Assembly (NCBI GenBank): GCA_944324965.1
Contig: CALUYH010000014.1
Span: 1 to 34,371 of the forward strand
Source of the DNA: Candidatus Avelusimicrobium gallinaceum
GTDB taxonomy: Bacteria > Elusimicrobiota > Elusimicrobia > Elusimicrobiales > Elusimicrobiaceae
Length of the DNA: 34,371 nucleotides
Direction: 5' to 3'
Shown: one piece after another, positions 24,054 through 31,970 of the stretch
Position numbering within the stretch: the stretch's first letter is position 1
How the letters are laid out: each line of letters begins with the position of its first letter
Notes under the pieces: model-generated
The model's database searches: none
The model's input: the letters and a program-made list of their open reading frames with translations, nothing else
What the model was told of the DNA's origin: nothing
Program-made: the position numbers and the translations under genes

Positions 24054-26114
24054 ATGGAAAACTCTGAAGTGATTACAACTATCGTCAAAAGAGACGGTAC
24101 TACCCAACGTTTTGATTCTAAAAAGATTACCAAAGCCATCGCCAAAGCGGCCGAAGCTACCGGTGAATTTGACTTGGATACTGCCAAAAAATTGACGATT
24201 CGCGCTATTAACATCATCCAACAGCTTTATTCGGACACTGTGCCGAATGTGGAAAACGTGCAGGATATCGTGGAAGACGTCTTGCTGACCTCCAACTATC
24301 ACAAAACGGCCAAGGCGTACATCTTGTACCGCGACCAGCACGCCCGCATGCGCGAAATTTCTTCCAAATTTAACGTGGACCTGGTGGACCAGTACCTCCA
24401 AAAAATTGACTGGCAGGTAAACGAAAACAGCAACATGGGCTACTCCCTGCAGGGGCTGAACAACTATATTTCGTCCGAAATCAGCAAAATTTACTGGTTG
24501 AACAAAATCTACCCCGAAAACGTGCGCCGCATGCACACGGAAGGGGACTTCCACCTGCACGATTTGGGCCTGCTGGGCGCCTACTGCGTGGGCTGGGACT
24601 TGCAGGACCTGCTGTTAAGCGGGTTTACGGGTGTGGTCGGCAAAGCGGAAAGCAAACCGGCCAAACACTTGCGCACCGCGTTGGGGCAGGTGGTCAACTT
24701 TTTCTACACGCTGCAGGGCGAAAGCGCCGGCGCGCAGGCGTTTTCCAACTTTGATACGCTTTTGGCGCCGTTTATCTACTACGATAAACTTTCTTACGAC
24801 GAAGTAAAACAAGCCTTGCAGGAATTTTTGTTTAACGTAAACGTGCCCACCCGCGTAGGGTTCCAAACGCCGTTTACCAACCTGACGCTGGACTTGACGG
24901 TGCCTTCTTATTATAAAGACCAGCCCGTCATCATCGGCGGAAAACTGCAGGACAAAACGTACGGCGAATTCCAGAACGAAATGGATATGCTCAACCGCGC
25001 CTTCTGCGAAGTAATGCTCGCGGGCGACGCCAAGGGCCGCGTGTTCACGTTCCCGATTCCGACGTACAACATCACCAAAGATTTTGATTGGGACAACCCC
25101 AAACTCACCCCGCTGTGGGAAATGACGGCCAAATACGGTATTCCGTACTTTGCCAACTTCATCAACTCCGATATGAACCCCGAGGACGCCCGCTCCATGT
25201 GCTGCCGCTTGCGCATTGACAACCGCGAATTGAGAAAACGCGGCGGCGGTCTGTTCGGTTCCGCCCCGTTGACGGGTTCCATCGGCGTGGTGACCATCAA
25301 CCTGCCGCGCTTGGGGTATCTGTCCAAGAACGAAGACGAATTTTTCGCCAATTTAAGAGACCGCATGGAAGTGGCCAAGAACAGCTTGGAAATCAAACGC
25401 AAAGTGATTGAACGCTTCACCCGCGGCAACCTCTATCCGTACATGAGCTTTTATCTGCGCTCGGTACGCCAGCGGTTCAACGAATTCTGGAAGAACCACT
25501 TCTCCACCATCGGTTTGGTGGGCCTCAACGAAGCGTCCCTGAACCTGATTGGGGAAGACATCGGTTCCGAAAAAGGCCGCGCGTTTGCCGAAAAAGTCCT
25601 TACGTTTATGCGCGAAGTGCTGGTGCAGTTCCAGGAAGAAACGGGCAACAACTACAACCTGGAAGCCACCCCGGCCGAAGGTACTTCGTACCGCTTGGCC
25701 AAGCTGGATAAAGAACGCTACCCCAACATCATCTGCGCCAACGAGGCGCTGTACAAACAAGGGCACCAGCCTTTCTACACCAACTCGTCGCAGCTGCCCG
25801 TCAACTATACCGACGACGTTTTTGAAATGTTGGACTTGCAGAACAACATCCAATCCAAATACACCGGCGGCACGGTACAGCACATCTTCACCGGCGAAAG
25901 AATCAAAGATCTGGAAGCGATGAAGAAATTCATCAAAACCGTGTGCGAGAAATACACCTTGCCGTACTTCTCCATCACGCCTACGTTCAGCGTCTGCCCC
26001 AAATGCGGCTACATTGAAGGCGAACATTTTGAATGCCCCAAATGCAAAGCCGAACGCATGCAGGAGCTGGAACGCCAAGTAAAACTTTTGGAAGAACAGC
26101 TTTACAGCAAATAG
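24054..26114 (+). CDS. nrdD: Class III ribonucleotide reductase, large chain without its glycyl-radical loop
   Basis: Reduces ribonucleotides to deoxyribonucleotides without oxygen. 686 aa from the ATG at 24054, with AGGA upstream. An ATP-cone allosteric domain fills about residues 5-95, and the catalytic barrel follows with DFHLHDLGLLGAYCVGWD (Cys178). A zinc ribbon closes the domain: Cys648, Cys651, Cys661, Cys664. In known NrdD proteins the zinc ribbon is followed by the glycyl-radical loop (RVxGY). Here the chain ends instead with a short coiled coil (MQELERQVKLLEEQLYSK). The missing loop is on the next ORF at 26271. The rest is complete, with no sign of decay. It is followed by nrdG, so the operon is functional in outline. 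Confidence 0.95.
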   Translation: MENSEVITTIVKRDGTTQRFDSKKITKAIAKAAEATGEFDLDTAKKLTIRAINIIQQLYSDTVPNVENVQDIVEDVLLTSNYHKTAKAYILYRDQHARMREISSKFNVDLVDQYLQKIDWQVNENSNMGYSLQGLNNYISSEISKIYWLNKIYPENVRRMHTEGDFHLHDLGLLGAYCVGWDLQDLLLSGFTGVVGKAESKPAKHLRTALGQVVNFFYTLQGESAGAQAFSNFDTLLAPFIYYDKLSYDEVKQALQEFLFNVNVPTRVGFQTPFTNLTLDLTVPSYYKDQPVIIGGKLQDKTYGEFQNEMDMLNRAFCEVMLAGDAKGRVFTFPIPTYNITKDFDWDNPKLTPLWEMTAKYGIPYFANFINSDMNPEDARSMCCRLRIDNRELRKRGGGLFGSAPLTGSIGVVTINLPRLGYLSKNEDEFFANLRDRMEVAKNSLEIKRKVIERFTRGNLYPYMSFYLRSVRQRFNEFWKNHFSTIGLVGLNEASLNLIGEDIGSEKGRAFAEKVLTFMREVLVQFQEETGNNYNLEATPAEGTSYRLAKLDKERYPNIICANEALYKQGHQPFYTNSSQLPVNYTDDVFEMLDLQNNIQSKYTGGTVQHIFTGERIKDLEAMKKFIKTVCEKYTLPYFSITPTFSVCPKCGYIEGEHFECPKCKAERMQELERQVKLLEEQLYSK

Positions 26115-26129
26115 TTCTTCGCAAATATC

Positions 26130-26168
26130 TTTTTTGGGTTAGTCTGCCCGTCAGCCTAACCCAAAAAA
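26130..26168. repeat. Intercistronic 13-bp hairpin after nrdD
   Basis: TTTTTTGGGTTAG pairs exactly with CTAACCCAAAAAA around a 13-base loop, 15 bp past the stop codon. The U-run is on the 5' arm, so it is not a normal intrinsic terminator in either direction; it may stabilise or process the mRNA. Confidence 0.75.
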
Positions 26169-26172
26169 GCGG

Positions 26173-26201
26173 TTGAAACGGCCGTGGCAAAGTGCCATAA
26201 T
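26173..26201 (+). promoter_or_regulatory. Promoter of the glycyl-radical ORF
   Basis: TTGAAA (26173-26178), 17 bp, CATAAT (26196-26201): five of six matches in each hexamer. It gives a leader of about 60 bases. Confidence 0.65.
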
Positions 26202-26270
26202 AAAGTAAAGGGTTTTCACGGGCCCCGAAAGGTCGTTTTAACATCGTCATACAGCTAGGAGACATTAACC

Positions 26271-26471
26271 ATGACTGCACAAGAAAAACAAGTAGTAGAA
26301 AACAAAATTGCGGAACTCAAAAAAGAAATGAACGAAGTTCACGGTTCCAAATGCGAAGTTTATTCTCGCGTAGTGGGCTATCTGCGCCCCGTCCAGAACT
26401 GGAACAAAGGCAAAAAAGAAGAATTTGCCATGAGAAAAACGATGCGCGTGGGCTGCGGCTGCGATAAATAA
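26271..26471 (+). CDS. Stand-alone glycyl-radical subunit of class III ribonucleotide reductase
   Basis: A 66-aa protein carrying the piece missing from NrdD. Residues 28-58 (CEVYSRVVGYLRP, then VQNWNKGKKEEFAMRK) are the C-terminal glycyl-radical loop of NrdD; Gly36 in RVVGY is the radical site. Residues 1-25 form an amphipathic helix with hydrophobic residues at heptad-like spacing (VV..I..L..M..V) that could pair with the coiled coil at the NrdD C terminus. The tail is CGCDK. AGGAG lies 9 bp before the ATG, and a promoter-like sequence lies 70 bp upstream, so it is built for separate expression. nrdG, which would place the radical, starts 29 bp after it. By analogy with GrcA/YfiD it may be replaceable after oxygen cleavage; that is inference. 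Confidence 0.93.
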   Translation: MTAQEKQVVENKIAELKKEMNEVHGSKCEVYSRVVGYLRPVQNWNKGKKEEFAMRKTMRVGCGCDK

Positions 26472-26500
26472 ATTTCTCTTTTCTTGCAACGGGTTCTGGT

Positions 26501-27124
26501 ATGAAGATAGGCGGACTAATTAAATTTACACTGATTGACTTCCCGGGCCGGCCGGCTGCGGTGATTTTTACACAAGGCTGTAACTTTCGCTGCCGCTATT
26601 GCCACAACCCGGAACTGGTGTACCCGCATATGTTCTCGGAACCCGTTGCCGAAGAGGAAATTGACGCATTTTTAAAGCGCCGCCAAGGCACCTTGGAGGG
26701 CGTGGTAGTAACGGGTGGGGAACCCACCTTGTTTGATGATTTACCCCAGTTTCTGGCCAAATTAAAATCCATGGGCTACGCCGTAAAGCTGGATACGAAC
26801 GGCACCCGCCCGGAAATGTTAAAGGAACTTATCCAAAAGAAACTGGTGGATTTTATTGCGATGGACCTGAAAGCCCCGCTGGAGAAATACGTGCTGATTA
26901 CCGGGGTGGAATTTAACCCGGCTATTTTGCGCGAATCAATGGATTTAATCCGCAACGCGGGCATCGGGTACGAATTCCGTACCACGTACGACAAAGAAGT
27001 CCTGACCGATGCCGATATCGCGGCCATTTCCCAATTAGTGGACGGCAAACACTACCGCGTGCAGGAATGCCTGCCCGTAGCCAAAGAAAAAGCCGCCCTG
27101 AAGGTGATGCACAAGGAATTATAA
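26501..27124 (+). CDS. nrdG: Anaerobic ribonucleotide reductase activating protein
   Basis: A 207-aa radical-SAM enzyme that installs the glycyl radical on NrdD. The iron-sulfur motif CNFRCRYCHN (CxxxCxxC) is near residues 27-36, followed by VVVTGGEPTLF, the SAM-binding glycine-rich strand. It begins IGGLIKFTLIDFPGRPAAVIFTQGC, typical of the NrdG-like branch. No strong Shine-Dalgarno is seen. It must dock with the split target, so the interface that normally recognises the NrdD C terminus should involve the 66-aa protein. Confidence 0.93.
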   Translation: MKIGGLIKFTLIDFPGRPAAVIFTQGCNFRCRYCHNPELVYPHMFSEPVAEEEIDAFLKRRQGTLEGVVVTGGEPTLFDDLPQFLAKLKSMGYAVKLDTNGTRPEMLKELIQKKLVDFIAMDLKAPLEKYVLITGVEFNPAILRESMDLIRNAGIGYEFRTTYDKEVLTDADIAAISQLVDGKHYRVQECLPVAKEKAALKVMHKEL

Positions 27125-27144
27125 TTCCCCCTTTTTTCGGATAG

Positions 27145-27168
27145 ACCGGCGCCGACGCCGGTTTTTTT
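27145..27168 (+). terminator. Terminator of the nrd operon
   Basis: ACCGGCG/CGCCGGT hairpin followed by seven T, 20 bp after nrdG. Confidence 0.93.
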
Positions 27169-27304
27169 ATGCCCTTTTGGGGCCTTTGGGCTATTTGCGG
27201 CGGGTGTGGTTGGCGTACGCCGAAAGCCCGTTTGGGGCGCTGTTCCGCCCTCTGCGCCGCGGCGGCATCTATCATTCTCCGTAAAAAACGCTTTACCAAC
27301 CCAT

Positions 27305-27336
27305 AAAAAACGCCCGGAGCGGTTGCTACGGGCGTT
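27305..27336 (-). terminator. Terminator after the secreted protein gene at 27354
   Basis: AACGCCCG/CGGGCGTT hairpin with a T-run on the minus strand, 17 bp past the stop codon. Nothing else is recognised between 27169 and 27304. Confidence 0.85.
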
Positions 27337-27353
27337 TGGTTTGCCAAGTAAAT

Positions 27354-28127
27354 TTATTTGGACAGCTGTTCCAGCTGATGCGCAAAGGCGTCCAATTCGT
27401 ACTGCATCGTGTACACTTCGGTGGAGTGGTGGCGGATAAAGTCCGAGGCTACCACCTGGCCGCCCCAACCGGCTTGAATCGGCTGTTGGATTTCTTTGGC
27501 CATCGCCGCACCCAGCGCGGGGTTCTGCTTCACATAGCGGTTAAAAGCGTCCATCGCCGGCATCAGGCTTTGAATCGTCCACGAGGCATTCAGCTCTTTG
27601 CTGCCTTTCACAAATTGGCGGAACGAAACTACCGCTTGTTTAAAGTCCATCGGCAACAACGCCGCGGCTTTTTCCGCTTGGGCGGCTTCGGCGTCTTCCT
27701 GCAATGCGCGGGCGAACACATCAAACTTCGCTTGTTCGTTCTGCCACAGGTTGCAGCTTTCCATATTTACATAAGACACCACTTTAATGGAGCGTTTCCC
27801 GTCGGCAATGGAAACCGGCTTCACCAGTTCCGCCGCACATTTGCGGGCCGCCGCGGGCGATTTGGTACGTAAATTCATATAGGCCTGACGAACGCCGTCC
27901 AAGGACAGGAACATAAAGCTGTAGTCGTAATAGTTTAGGCGGCCGGCCTGCTTTTTGAACTGTTGCCAAGCGTCCATCACCTGTTTTTCCGACGCCGCCA
28001 CCTGGGCCGCTTGTTTGGTCTGCCCGGCTTTGGCCGCGCGTTCAATGGCGGACACATTCACCGTGCCCTGGGCAAACAAACACGGCGTAAGTACTGCAAA
28101 AATCATCCCGACAAATACTTTTTTCAT
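27354..28127 (-). CDS. Secreted protein of unknown function
   Basis: 257 aa from the ATG at 28127, preceded by AAGGAG. A Sec signal peptide (MKKVFVGMIFAVLTPCLFAQ, cleaved near residue 19-20) is followed by a largely helical domain rich in Ala, Gln and Lys. Two cysteines flank ELVKPVSIADGKRSIKVVSYVNMESC and could form a disulfide. I recognise no family. It has its own promoter and terminator, so it is a single-gene unit between nrdG and the aminopeptidase. Confidence 0.78.
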   Translation of the reverse strand: MKKVFVGMIFAVLTPCLFAQGTVNVSAIERAAKAGQTKQAAQVAASEKQVMDAWQQFKKQAGRLNYYDYSFMFLSLDGVRQAYMNLRTKSPAAARKCAAELVKPVSIADGKRSIKVVSYVNMESCNLWQNEQAKFDVFARALQEDAEAAQAEKAAALLPMDFKQAVVSFRQFVKGSKELNASWTIQSLMPAMDAFNRYVKQNPALGAAMAKEIQQPIQAGWGGQVVASDFIRHHSTEVYTMQYELDAFAHQLEQLSK

Positions 28128-28160
28128 GGGTATCTCCTTGTTAAGGTTTTCCTTACTTAT

Positions 28161-28189
28161 ATCATAAGTATTTGCCCGGTACGCAACAA
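28161..28189 (-). promoter_or_regulatory. Promoter of the secreted protein gene
   Basis: On the minus strand TTGTTG, 17 bp, TATGAT, followed about 34 bp later by the ATG at 28127. Confidence 0.65.
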
Positions 28190-28190
28190 G

Positions 28191-28226
28191 AGCCATAAGG
28201 CCCAGGCGTGCCTAGGTCTTATGGCT
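28191..28226 (-). terminator. Terminator-like hairpin after the aminopeptidase
   Basis: AGCCATAAG/CTTATGGCT with a partly paired inner stem, 15 bp past the stop codon; only a weak T stretch follows. Confidence 0.55.
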
Positions 28227-28241
28227 CCCTTAAAAATAGGC

Positions 28242-29447
28242 TTAATAGACAAATTGCCCTTTTTCGTACACCACCTTGGAAGTGCCGTCCTTCAAGCGGG
28301 CGGTAACGGTTTTGTCTTCGGTATTAATCAAATCCCAATGCAGGGAAGAGTCGTTAAAACCGAGTTTTTCCTTCAGCTTTTTGTCCAGCTTGGCCTGCGG
28401 GCCCGCAAAAGTGTCTGCATAGCTGGAGCCCACCGCCACATGGCAGTTGCCGTACGGACCGCCGAAGTTTTCATCGTACAGAATGTCGGCCATAAACTTG
28501 GTGATTTTGGAAAACCGTCTGTCCGTCAGCGAAAACTCGCCGATTTGCGCGGCGCCCCGGTCCATGGCCAGCATTTTTCGCACAAAATTCTGCCCCTGCC
28601 GGGCGGTGGCTTTCACGGCGCGGCCGTCCTTAAATTCCAGGCGGACGCCTTTTACGTAGTTGCCGCTGCGGTAGGAGGATAAATCGGCGAAGTATACGCC
28701 GCGCGTACCGCGCCAATCGGGCGAAGTGAAAATTTCAAACGACGGCACATTGCATCCGCCGCCCGCAATAAATTTGCGTTTTTCGCCCAACAGTACTTCA
28801 AAATCCATATGTTGGGACTCCACCCGCAGGGTTTCAATCGGCAAGGCGGAAAGCCATTGGCCGATTTCGGTGATCTGCCGGGTGACTTCCTGCCATTTTT
28901 TGACGGGGTCTTTTTCGTTTAAAAAACACGCCCGGGCCACTTGGTTGGCATATTCTTTGCCGGACAATCCGGCCCGTTTGGCCAGTTCTTCGGTAGGGTA
29001 GTTGCACAGCGTCCAGGAGAACAAGCCTTTCTGTTCGCGCACGTCCAAAATTTCGCGCAAGGGTTTGCGGGCGACGGCACTTTTGGCGATGCGGGACGGG
29101 TCCACCTGCTTTAAATGCGTTAAATCTTCCGGGGCGCGCAGGGCAATTAATCCGTTAATCCCCCCCTGGAATTCTTTTTCCCCCGCGGCCACAAAGGCCA
29201 ACTGCTTATCATCGGCGCGGAGGTAAAATTCCTTCGTAAAATCTTCCGGGGCGTTTAGGCGCAGGACGACATTGTACCGCTTGGCAATCAGTTTGGCATA
29301 CACCGCGCGGGCCAGCGGCAAGGCGGCCGGGTCGCTGCGCAGGAGCACCGCATCATAGGGTTTAAATTGGCCGTTGCGGCGGGCTGTTTCCAGGGCCCAA
29401 ATCATCACGTCGGCGTATTTTTCGTTTTGTGTTTTGGTAAAAAACAT
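28242..29447 (-). CDS. M29-family aminopeptidase
   Basis: A 401-aa metal-dependent aminopeptidase of the thermophilic aminopeptidase (M29) family, which releases N-terminal residues from peptides in the cytoplasm. The expected ligands line up as Glu238 (NVPSFEIFTSP), Glu304 (IGEFSL), His336 (NCHVAVG), His370 and Asp372 (SLHWDLI), with spacing close to known members. AGGGGG precedes the ATG at 29447. It shares its upstream region with the divergent membrane protein gene. Peptide use fits an amino-acid fermenting gut organism. Confidence 0.92.
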   Translation of the reverse strand: MFFTKTQNEKYADVMIWALETARRNGQFKPYDAVLLRSDPAALPLARAVYAKLIAKRYNVVLRLNAPEDFTKEFYLRADDKQLAFVAAGEKEFQGGINGLIALRAPEDLTHLKQVDPSRIAKSAVARKPLREILDVREQKGLFSWTLCNYPTEELAKRAGLSGKEYANQVARACFLNEKDPVKKWQEVTRQITEIGQWLSALPIETLRVESQHMDFEVLLGEKRKFIAGGGCNVPSFEIFTSPDWRGTRGVYFADLSSYRSGNYVKGVRLEFKDGRAVKATARQGQNFVRKMLAMDRGAAQIGEFSLTDRRFSKITKFMADILYDENFGGPYGNCHVAVGSSYADTFAGPQAKLDKKLKEKLGFNDSSLHWDLINTEDKTVTARLKDGTSKVVYEKGQFVY

Positions 29448-29475
29448 TTTGGTTCCCCCTTTCGTCTATTAATGT

Positions 29476-29481
29476 TATAAT
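29476..29481 (+). promoter_or_regulatory. -10 element of the membrane protein gene at 29510
   Basis: A perfect TATAAT 28 bp before the ATG; the -35 is poor. It lies in the 62-bp gap between divergent genes. Confidence 0.5.
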
Positions 29482-29509
29482 ACAAAATAAAGCATACCGA
29501 GAGAAAAAA

Positions 29510-30268
29510 ATGAAAAAATTACTCGTATTAACGCTTTTTTTCTGCTTGTTTTCCCCGCTGTGGGCGGACGTATCCCCCAAGCCGGAAATGGAATTTAATT
29601 TTATTTACAACACGGCGCAAAAACCCGCCATCGACCCCTTGCACAGCGAGCAAATCCAATGCCGCGATAACCAATGCATCGAAAACACCCCCCTGGGCGT
29701 GTATGGGCTGCAAAAGTTATACTGCCAAGCGGAGGGCTGCTTTTCCATTGCCTACGATTACGACAACTACCAAAAGTTAATTATTTCTTTTGCAGACGGC
29801 ACCACCCGCGAAAGCAATGTGTTCGCCGCGCCGGATACACTGCGCGCGCGCTTTAACGTGTATGTGGATGATGAGGGGCTGACGGTGGCTCCCTCGGCCG
29901 AAAAAGCCGGCAGCCGGGCCTGGGCGCGGCGGGATGCGTGGGTATCGCTGGGATTAATTTTAGTGCTGGAACTGCTGGCGGCGGCGGCGTATCTTTCCTA
30001 CCGGAAAAAGAGCTTTACCATTTTGTATAGCGTCGGGCTGGCCAATCTGATTACCACTTCTCTTTCGTGGCTATTTTTGGTCCGCTACGTCAAAGAAACG
30101 GCTTTCCTGTGGTTGTTCTGCCTGCTGGCGGAAACGCTGATCATCCGGCTGATGAACCCGCGGAAGATTTCGCTTAACGATTCGTTTATGCTCAGTTTAA
30201 CCGCCAACGTTACCAGTTATTCGCTGGGGATGATTATTTCCTTTATGCTGGCGCCGCTGATTTTTTAA
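29510..30268 (+). CDS. Membrane protein with signal peptide and extracytoplasmic domain
   Basis: 252 aa. A signal peptide (MKKLLVLTLFFCLFSPLWA) is followed by an extracytoplasmic domain (20-135) with four cysteines spaced as two pairs (CRDNQC, CQAEGC), likely disulfides, and then four hydrophobic helices (about 145-165, 172-190, 198-212, 225-250). GAGAG precedes the ATG at 29510. I recognise no family. It is a single-gene unit with a terminator. Confidence 0.75.
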   Translation: MKKLLVLTLFFCLFSPLWADVSPKPEMEFNFIYNTAQKPAIDPLHSEQIQCRDNQCIENTPLGVYGLQKLYCQAEGCFSIAYDYDNYQKLIISFADGTTRESNVFAAPDTLRARFNVYVDDEGLTVAPSAEKAGSRAWARRDAWVSLGLILVLELLAAAAYLSYRKKSFTILYSVGLANLITTSLSWLFLVRYVKETAFLWLFCLLAETLIIRLMNPRKISLNDSFMLSLTANVTSYSLGMIISFMLAPLIF

Positions 30269-30279
30269 CCGCATCCGCT

Positions 30280-30311
30280 AAAACGCCCCGGGATTTCCCC
30301 GGGGCGTTTTT
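30280..30311 (+). terminator. Terminator of the membrane protein gene
   Basis: AAAACGCCCCGGG pairs with CCCGGGGCGTTTT (slightly offset), then T. Next to it is a second hairpin for the opposite gene. Confidence 0.9.
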
Positions 30312-30330
30312 GATAAAAGATACTTATGCA

Positions 30331-30360
30331 AAACCGGGGTTTTAAAAACCCCGGTTTTTT
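30331..30360 (-). terminator. Terminator of the sigma-factor operon
   Basis: AAACCGGGG/CCCCGGTTT hairpin with A/T runs on both flanks, touching the stop codon of the gene at 30360. Confidence 0.85.
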
Positions 30361-31106
30361 TATTTGGCGTCCCCCGTAAACTCATACGCTGGGTAGCGGG
30401 TAATGGAATAGACTTGGTCGTCAAAATACGAACAGCCGTTTAAGCGGGAACGCTCCGTATCGGAAAGCGGCTGGGGGTTTTTGTTCTTCATATATTGCAA
30501 GAACAAGCGGCGCACTTCTTTTTTCCGCTCAATGTTGCGTGGCAAATTTTCCACCAAATCGCCCGATTCCAGCCGATATTTTTCCGGCAGCAGCAAGCCG
30601 TCCTCCCAACCCGGTTTGTACCATTTTTCCGAATCATACAGCGCGCGGTAGGCCCACATCCGGGCTTCCAGTTCGGCGCATTCCTGCTGGGTAAGCGAAG
30701 CCATCAATTTCTTATCTTGCCGCTCCGGGTTCAATACGGCGCGCACTTTCAGGCGGTTTTCATCCAAGCGCCGGTGTTCTTCGGGGGTTAAAGGGCGCAC
30801 CGTGCCGGACTTCACCACCGCTTCTATCTGGCGGTATTGCTGGGGCCCGTCCCCCACCCATTTTTGGGAATACGTCCTAATTTCTTCCAACGTAACATCT
30901 TTTTCGTTTACGATCCGATTGGCCCAATACCTTGCATTTAAATCCGCCACTTCATTCTTCAAGGCAATAATGGCCTGCTTTTGCTTTTCGTATTTATTTT
31001 CGCCAAGGGGTTTGCGCTTGGGCAGATCCGCCTGCGCCTGTGCGGCTCCCGCCGCCAAGCATAAAAGACACCCCACCAACCATACAGCTATTTTTTGCAT
31101 TTTCAT
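30360..31106 (-). CDS. Secreted protein encoded with an ECF sigma factor
   Basis: 248 aa. Signal peptide to about residue 26 (CLLCLAAGAAQAQA). The mature protein is charged and helical and seems to contain two related halves: each has an ARYWA/ARMWA-type stretch and later a P-L-(T/S)-x-x-E-(H/R) stretch (RPLTPEEHRRL, QPLSDTERSRL). No family recognised. AGGAG precedes the ATG. The gene overlaps the anti-sigma-like gene by 4 bp, so the two are co-translated. Confidence 0.78.
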   Translation of the reverse strand: MKMQKIAVWLVGCLLCLAAGAAQAQADLPKRKPLGENKYEKQKQAIIALKNEVADLNARYWANRIVNEKDVTLEEIRTYSQKWVGDGPQQYRQIEAVVKSGTVRPLTPEEHRRLDENRLKVRAVLNPERQDKKLMASLTQQECAELEARMWAYRALYDSEKWYKPGWEDGLLLPEKYRLESGDLVENLPRNIERKKEVRRLFLQYMKNKNPQPLSDTERSRLNGCSYFDDQVYSITRYPAYEFTGDAK

Positions 31107-31414
31107 ATTTTTCTCCTAGGTGCAGGAACCAAGAGTTCCCCATTTGGTGACTGGTACATTGAAAAATCCGCTTGTTCCGCCAGCCACTGCGGCATAGGCA
31201 GCACCGGGATTTCTTCCGGGCGATTCAGCTCTTTCCACAGGGGCACCGCGCAAAACGCCAGCACGGCCGCCGCACACGCCGCCAAAACCACCCGCCGCCA
31301 GCGGTGCGCCGGGCGGACGTGCAATTGGCGGTAAACGGCTTGCTGCAAAATGCCGTTTGGGTCCAAGTCCATTTGTTTATACAAGGTTTCCAATTCGTTA
31401 TCAGACAATTTCAT
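31103..31414 (-). CDS. Small single-pass membrane protein, anti-sigma-factor-like
   Basis: 103 aa: a soluble N-terminal part (MKLSDNELETLYKQMDLDPNGILQ...), one membrane helix (about 42-60) and a short extracytoplasmic tail. This layout, and the 4-bp overlaps with the ECF sigma gene on one side and the secreted protein on the other, suggest an anti-sigma factor. No zinc-binding HxxxCxxC motif is seen, so it is not a ZAS-type. Function is inferred from context. Confidence 0.7.
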   Translation of the reverse strand: MKLSDNELETLYKQMDLDPNGILQQAVYRQLHVRPAHRWRRVVLAACAAAVLAFCAVPLWKELNRPEEIPVLPMPQWLAEQADFSMYQSPNGELLVPAPRRKI

Positions 31415-31905
31415 AAGTCCCCCAACCGCGTACGCAGTTTGTGCACAGCCCGGCTGAGTATCGTGCCCACATTGGACTCGCTGTATCCCGTCAAGCGCGC
31501 GATTTGGCGGTTGTTAAATCCGCCGTAAAACTTAAGCGATACCAAATCCCGCTCCCGGCTGTCCAGCCGCTGCAAGGCGCCCAACAAACGCCGGGTTTTT
31601 TCCTGCCGTTCCAATTCTTCCAACGGAAGCGCGTCCTGTGCCGGGAAGATTTCTTCCTGCGCAGTAAGCGATAAAAACCGCTTTATCCCCCAAAATCCGA
31701 AGTATTTGTTTACTTCGTTGCGCGCAATGCTGAATATCCATTGGTCCGGCAGGCCTTTTTCCGGCTGGTATTGGTTTTGATGTTCAAACACTTTTTGCCA
31801 CACGCGCGCAGCAATATCCGCCGCGGCGGCCGCATTCTGCACGCGGCTTTGCACATACGCCAATACCGGTTTAAACAAACGGTTATAAGTTTCTTCAAAA
31901 TTCAT
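31411..31905 (-). CDS. ECF-type RNA polymerase sigma factor
   Basis: 164 aa with the two usual regions: sigma-2 (about 5-75; WQKVFEHQNQYQPEKGLPDQWIFSIARN) and sigma-4 (about 105-160; LDSRERDLVSLKFYGGFNNRQIARLTGYSESNVGTILSRAV), whose helix-turn-helix reads the -35 element. It is the first gene of a three-gene unit (sigma, membrane regulator, secreted protein). Extracytoplasmic-function sigma factors usually answer envelope signals. Confidence 0.93.
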   Translation of the reverse strand: MNFEETYNRLFKPVLAYVQSRVQNAAAAADIAARVWQKVFEHQNQYQPEKGLPDQWIFSIARNEVNKYFGFWGIKRFLSLTAQEEIFPAQDALPLEELERQEKTRRLLGALQRLDSRERDLVSLKFYGGFNNRQIARLTGYSESNVGTILSRAVHKLRTRLGDL

Positions 31906-31970
31906 AACTCGCTCTTGCCTGTAAGGTAGCCTGCACCTATATTATCCAGCAGCGCAAAAAGTATCACAAA

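Noticed and set aside
26130..26168. Terminator after nrdD
   Set aside because: The U-run is at the 5' side of the hairpin on either strand, so it does not fit an intrinsic terminator.
26112..26270. nrdD as a broken gene, frameshift or insertion
   Set aside because: The gap is 156 bp with no element ends or target duplication. The small ORF has its own Shine-Dalgarno and promoter, and both broken ends carry new helices. Resequencing would still be the decisive check.
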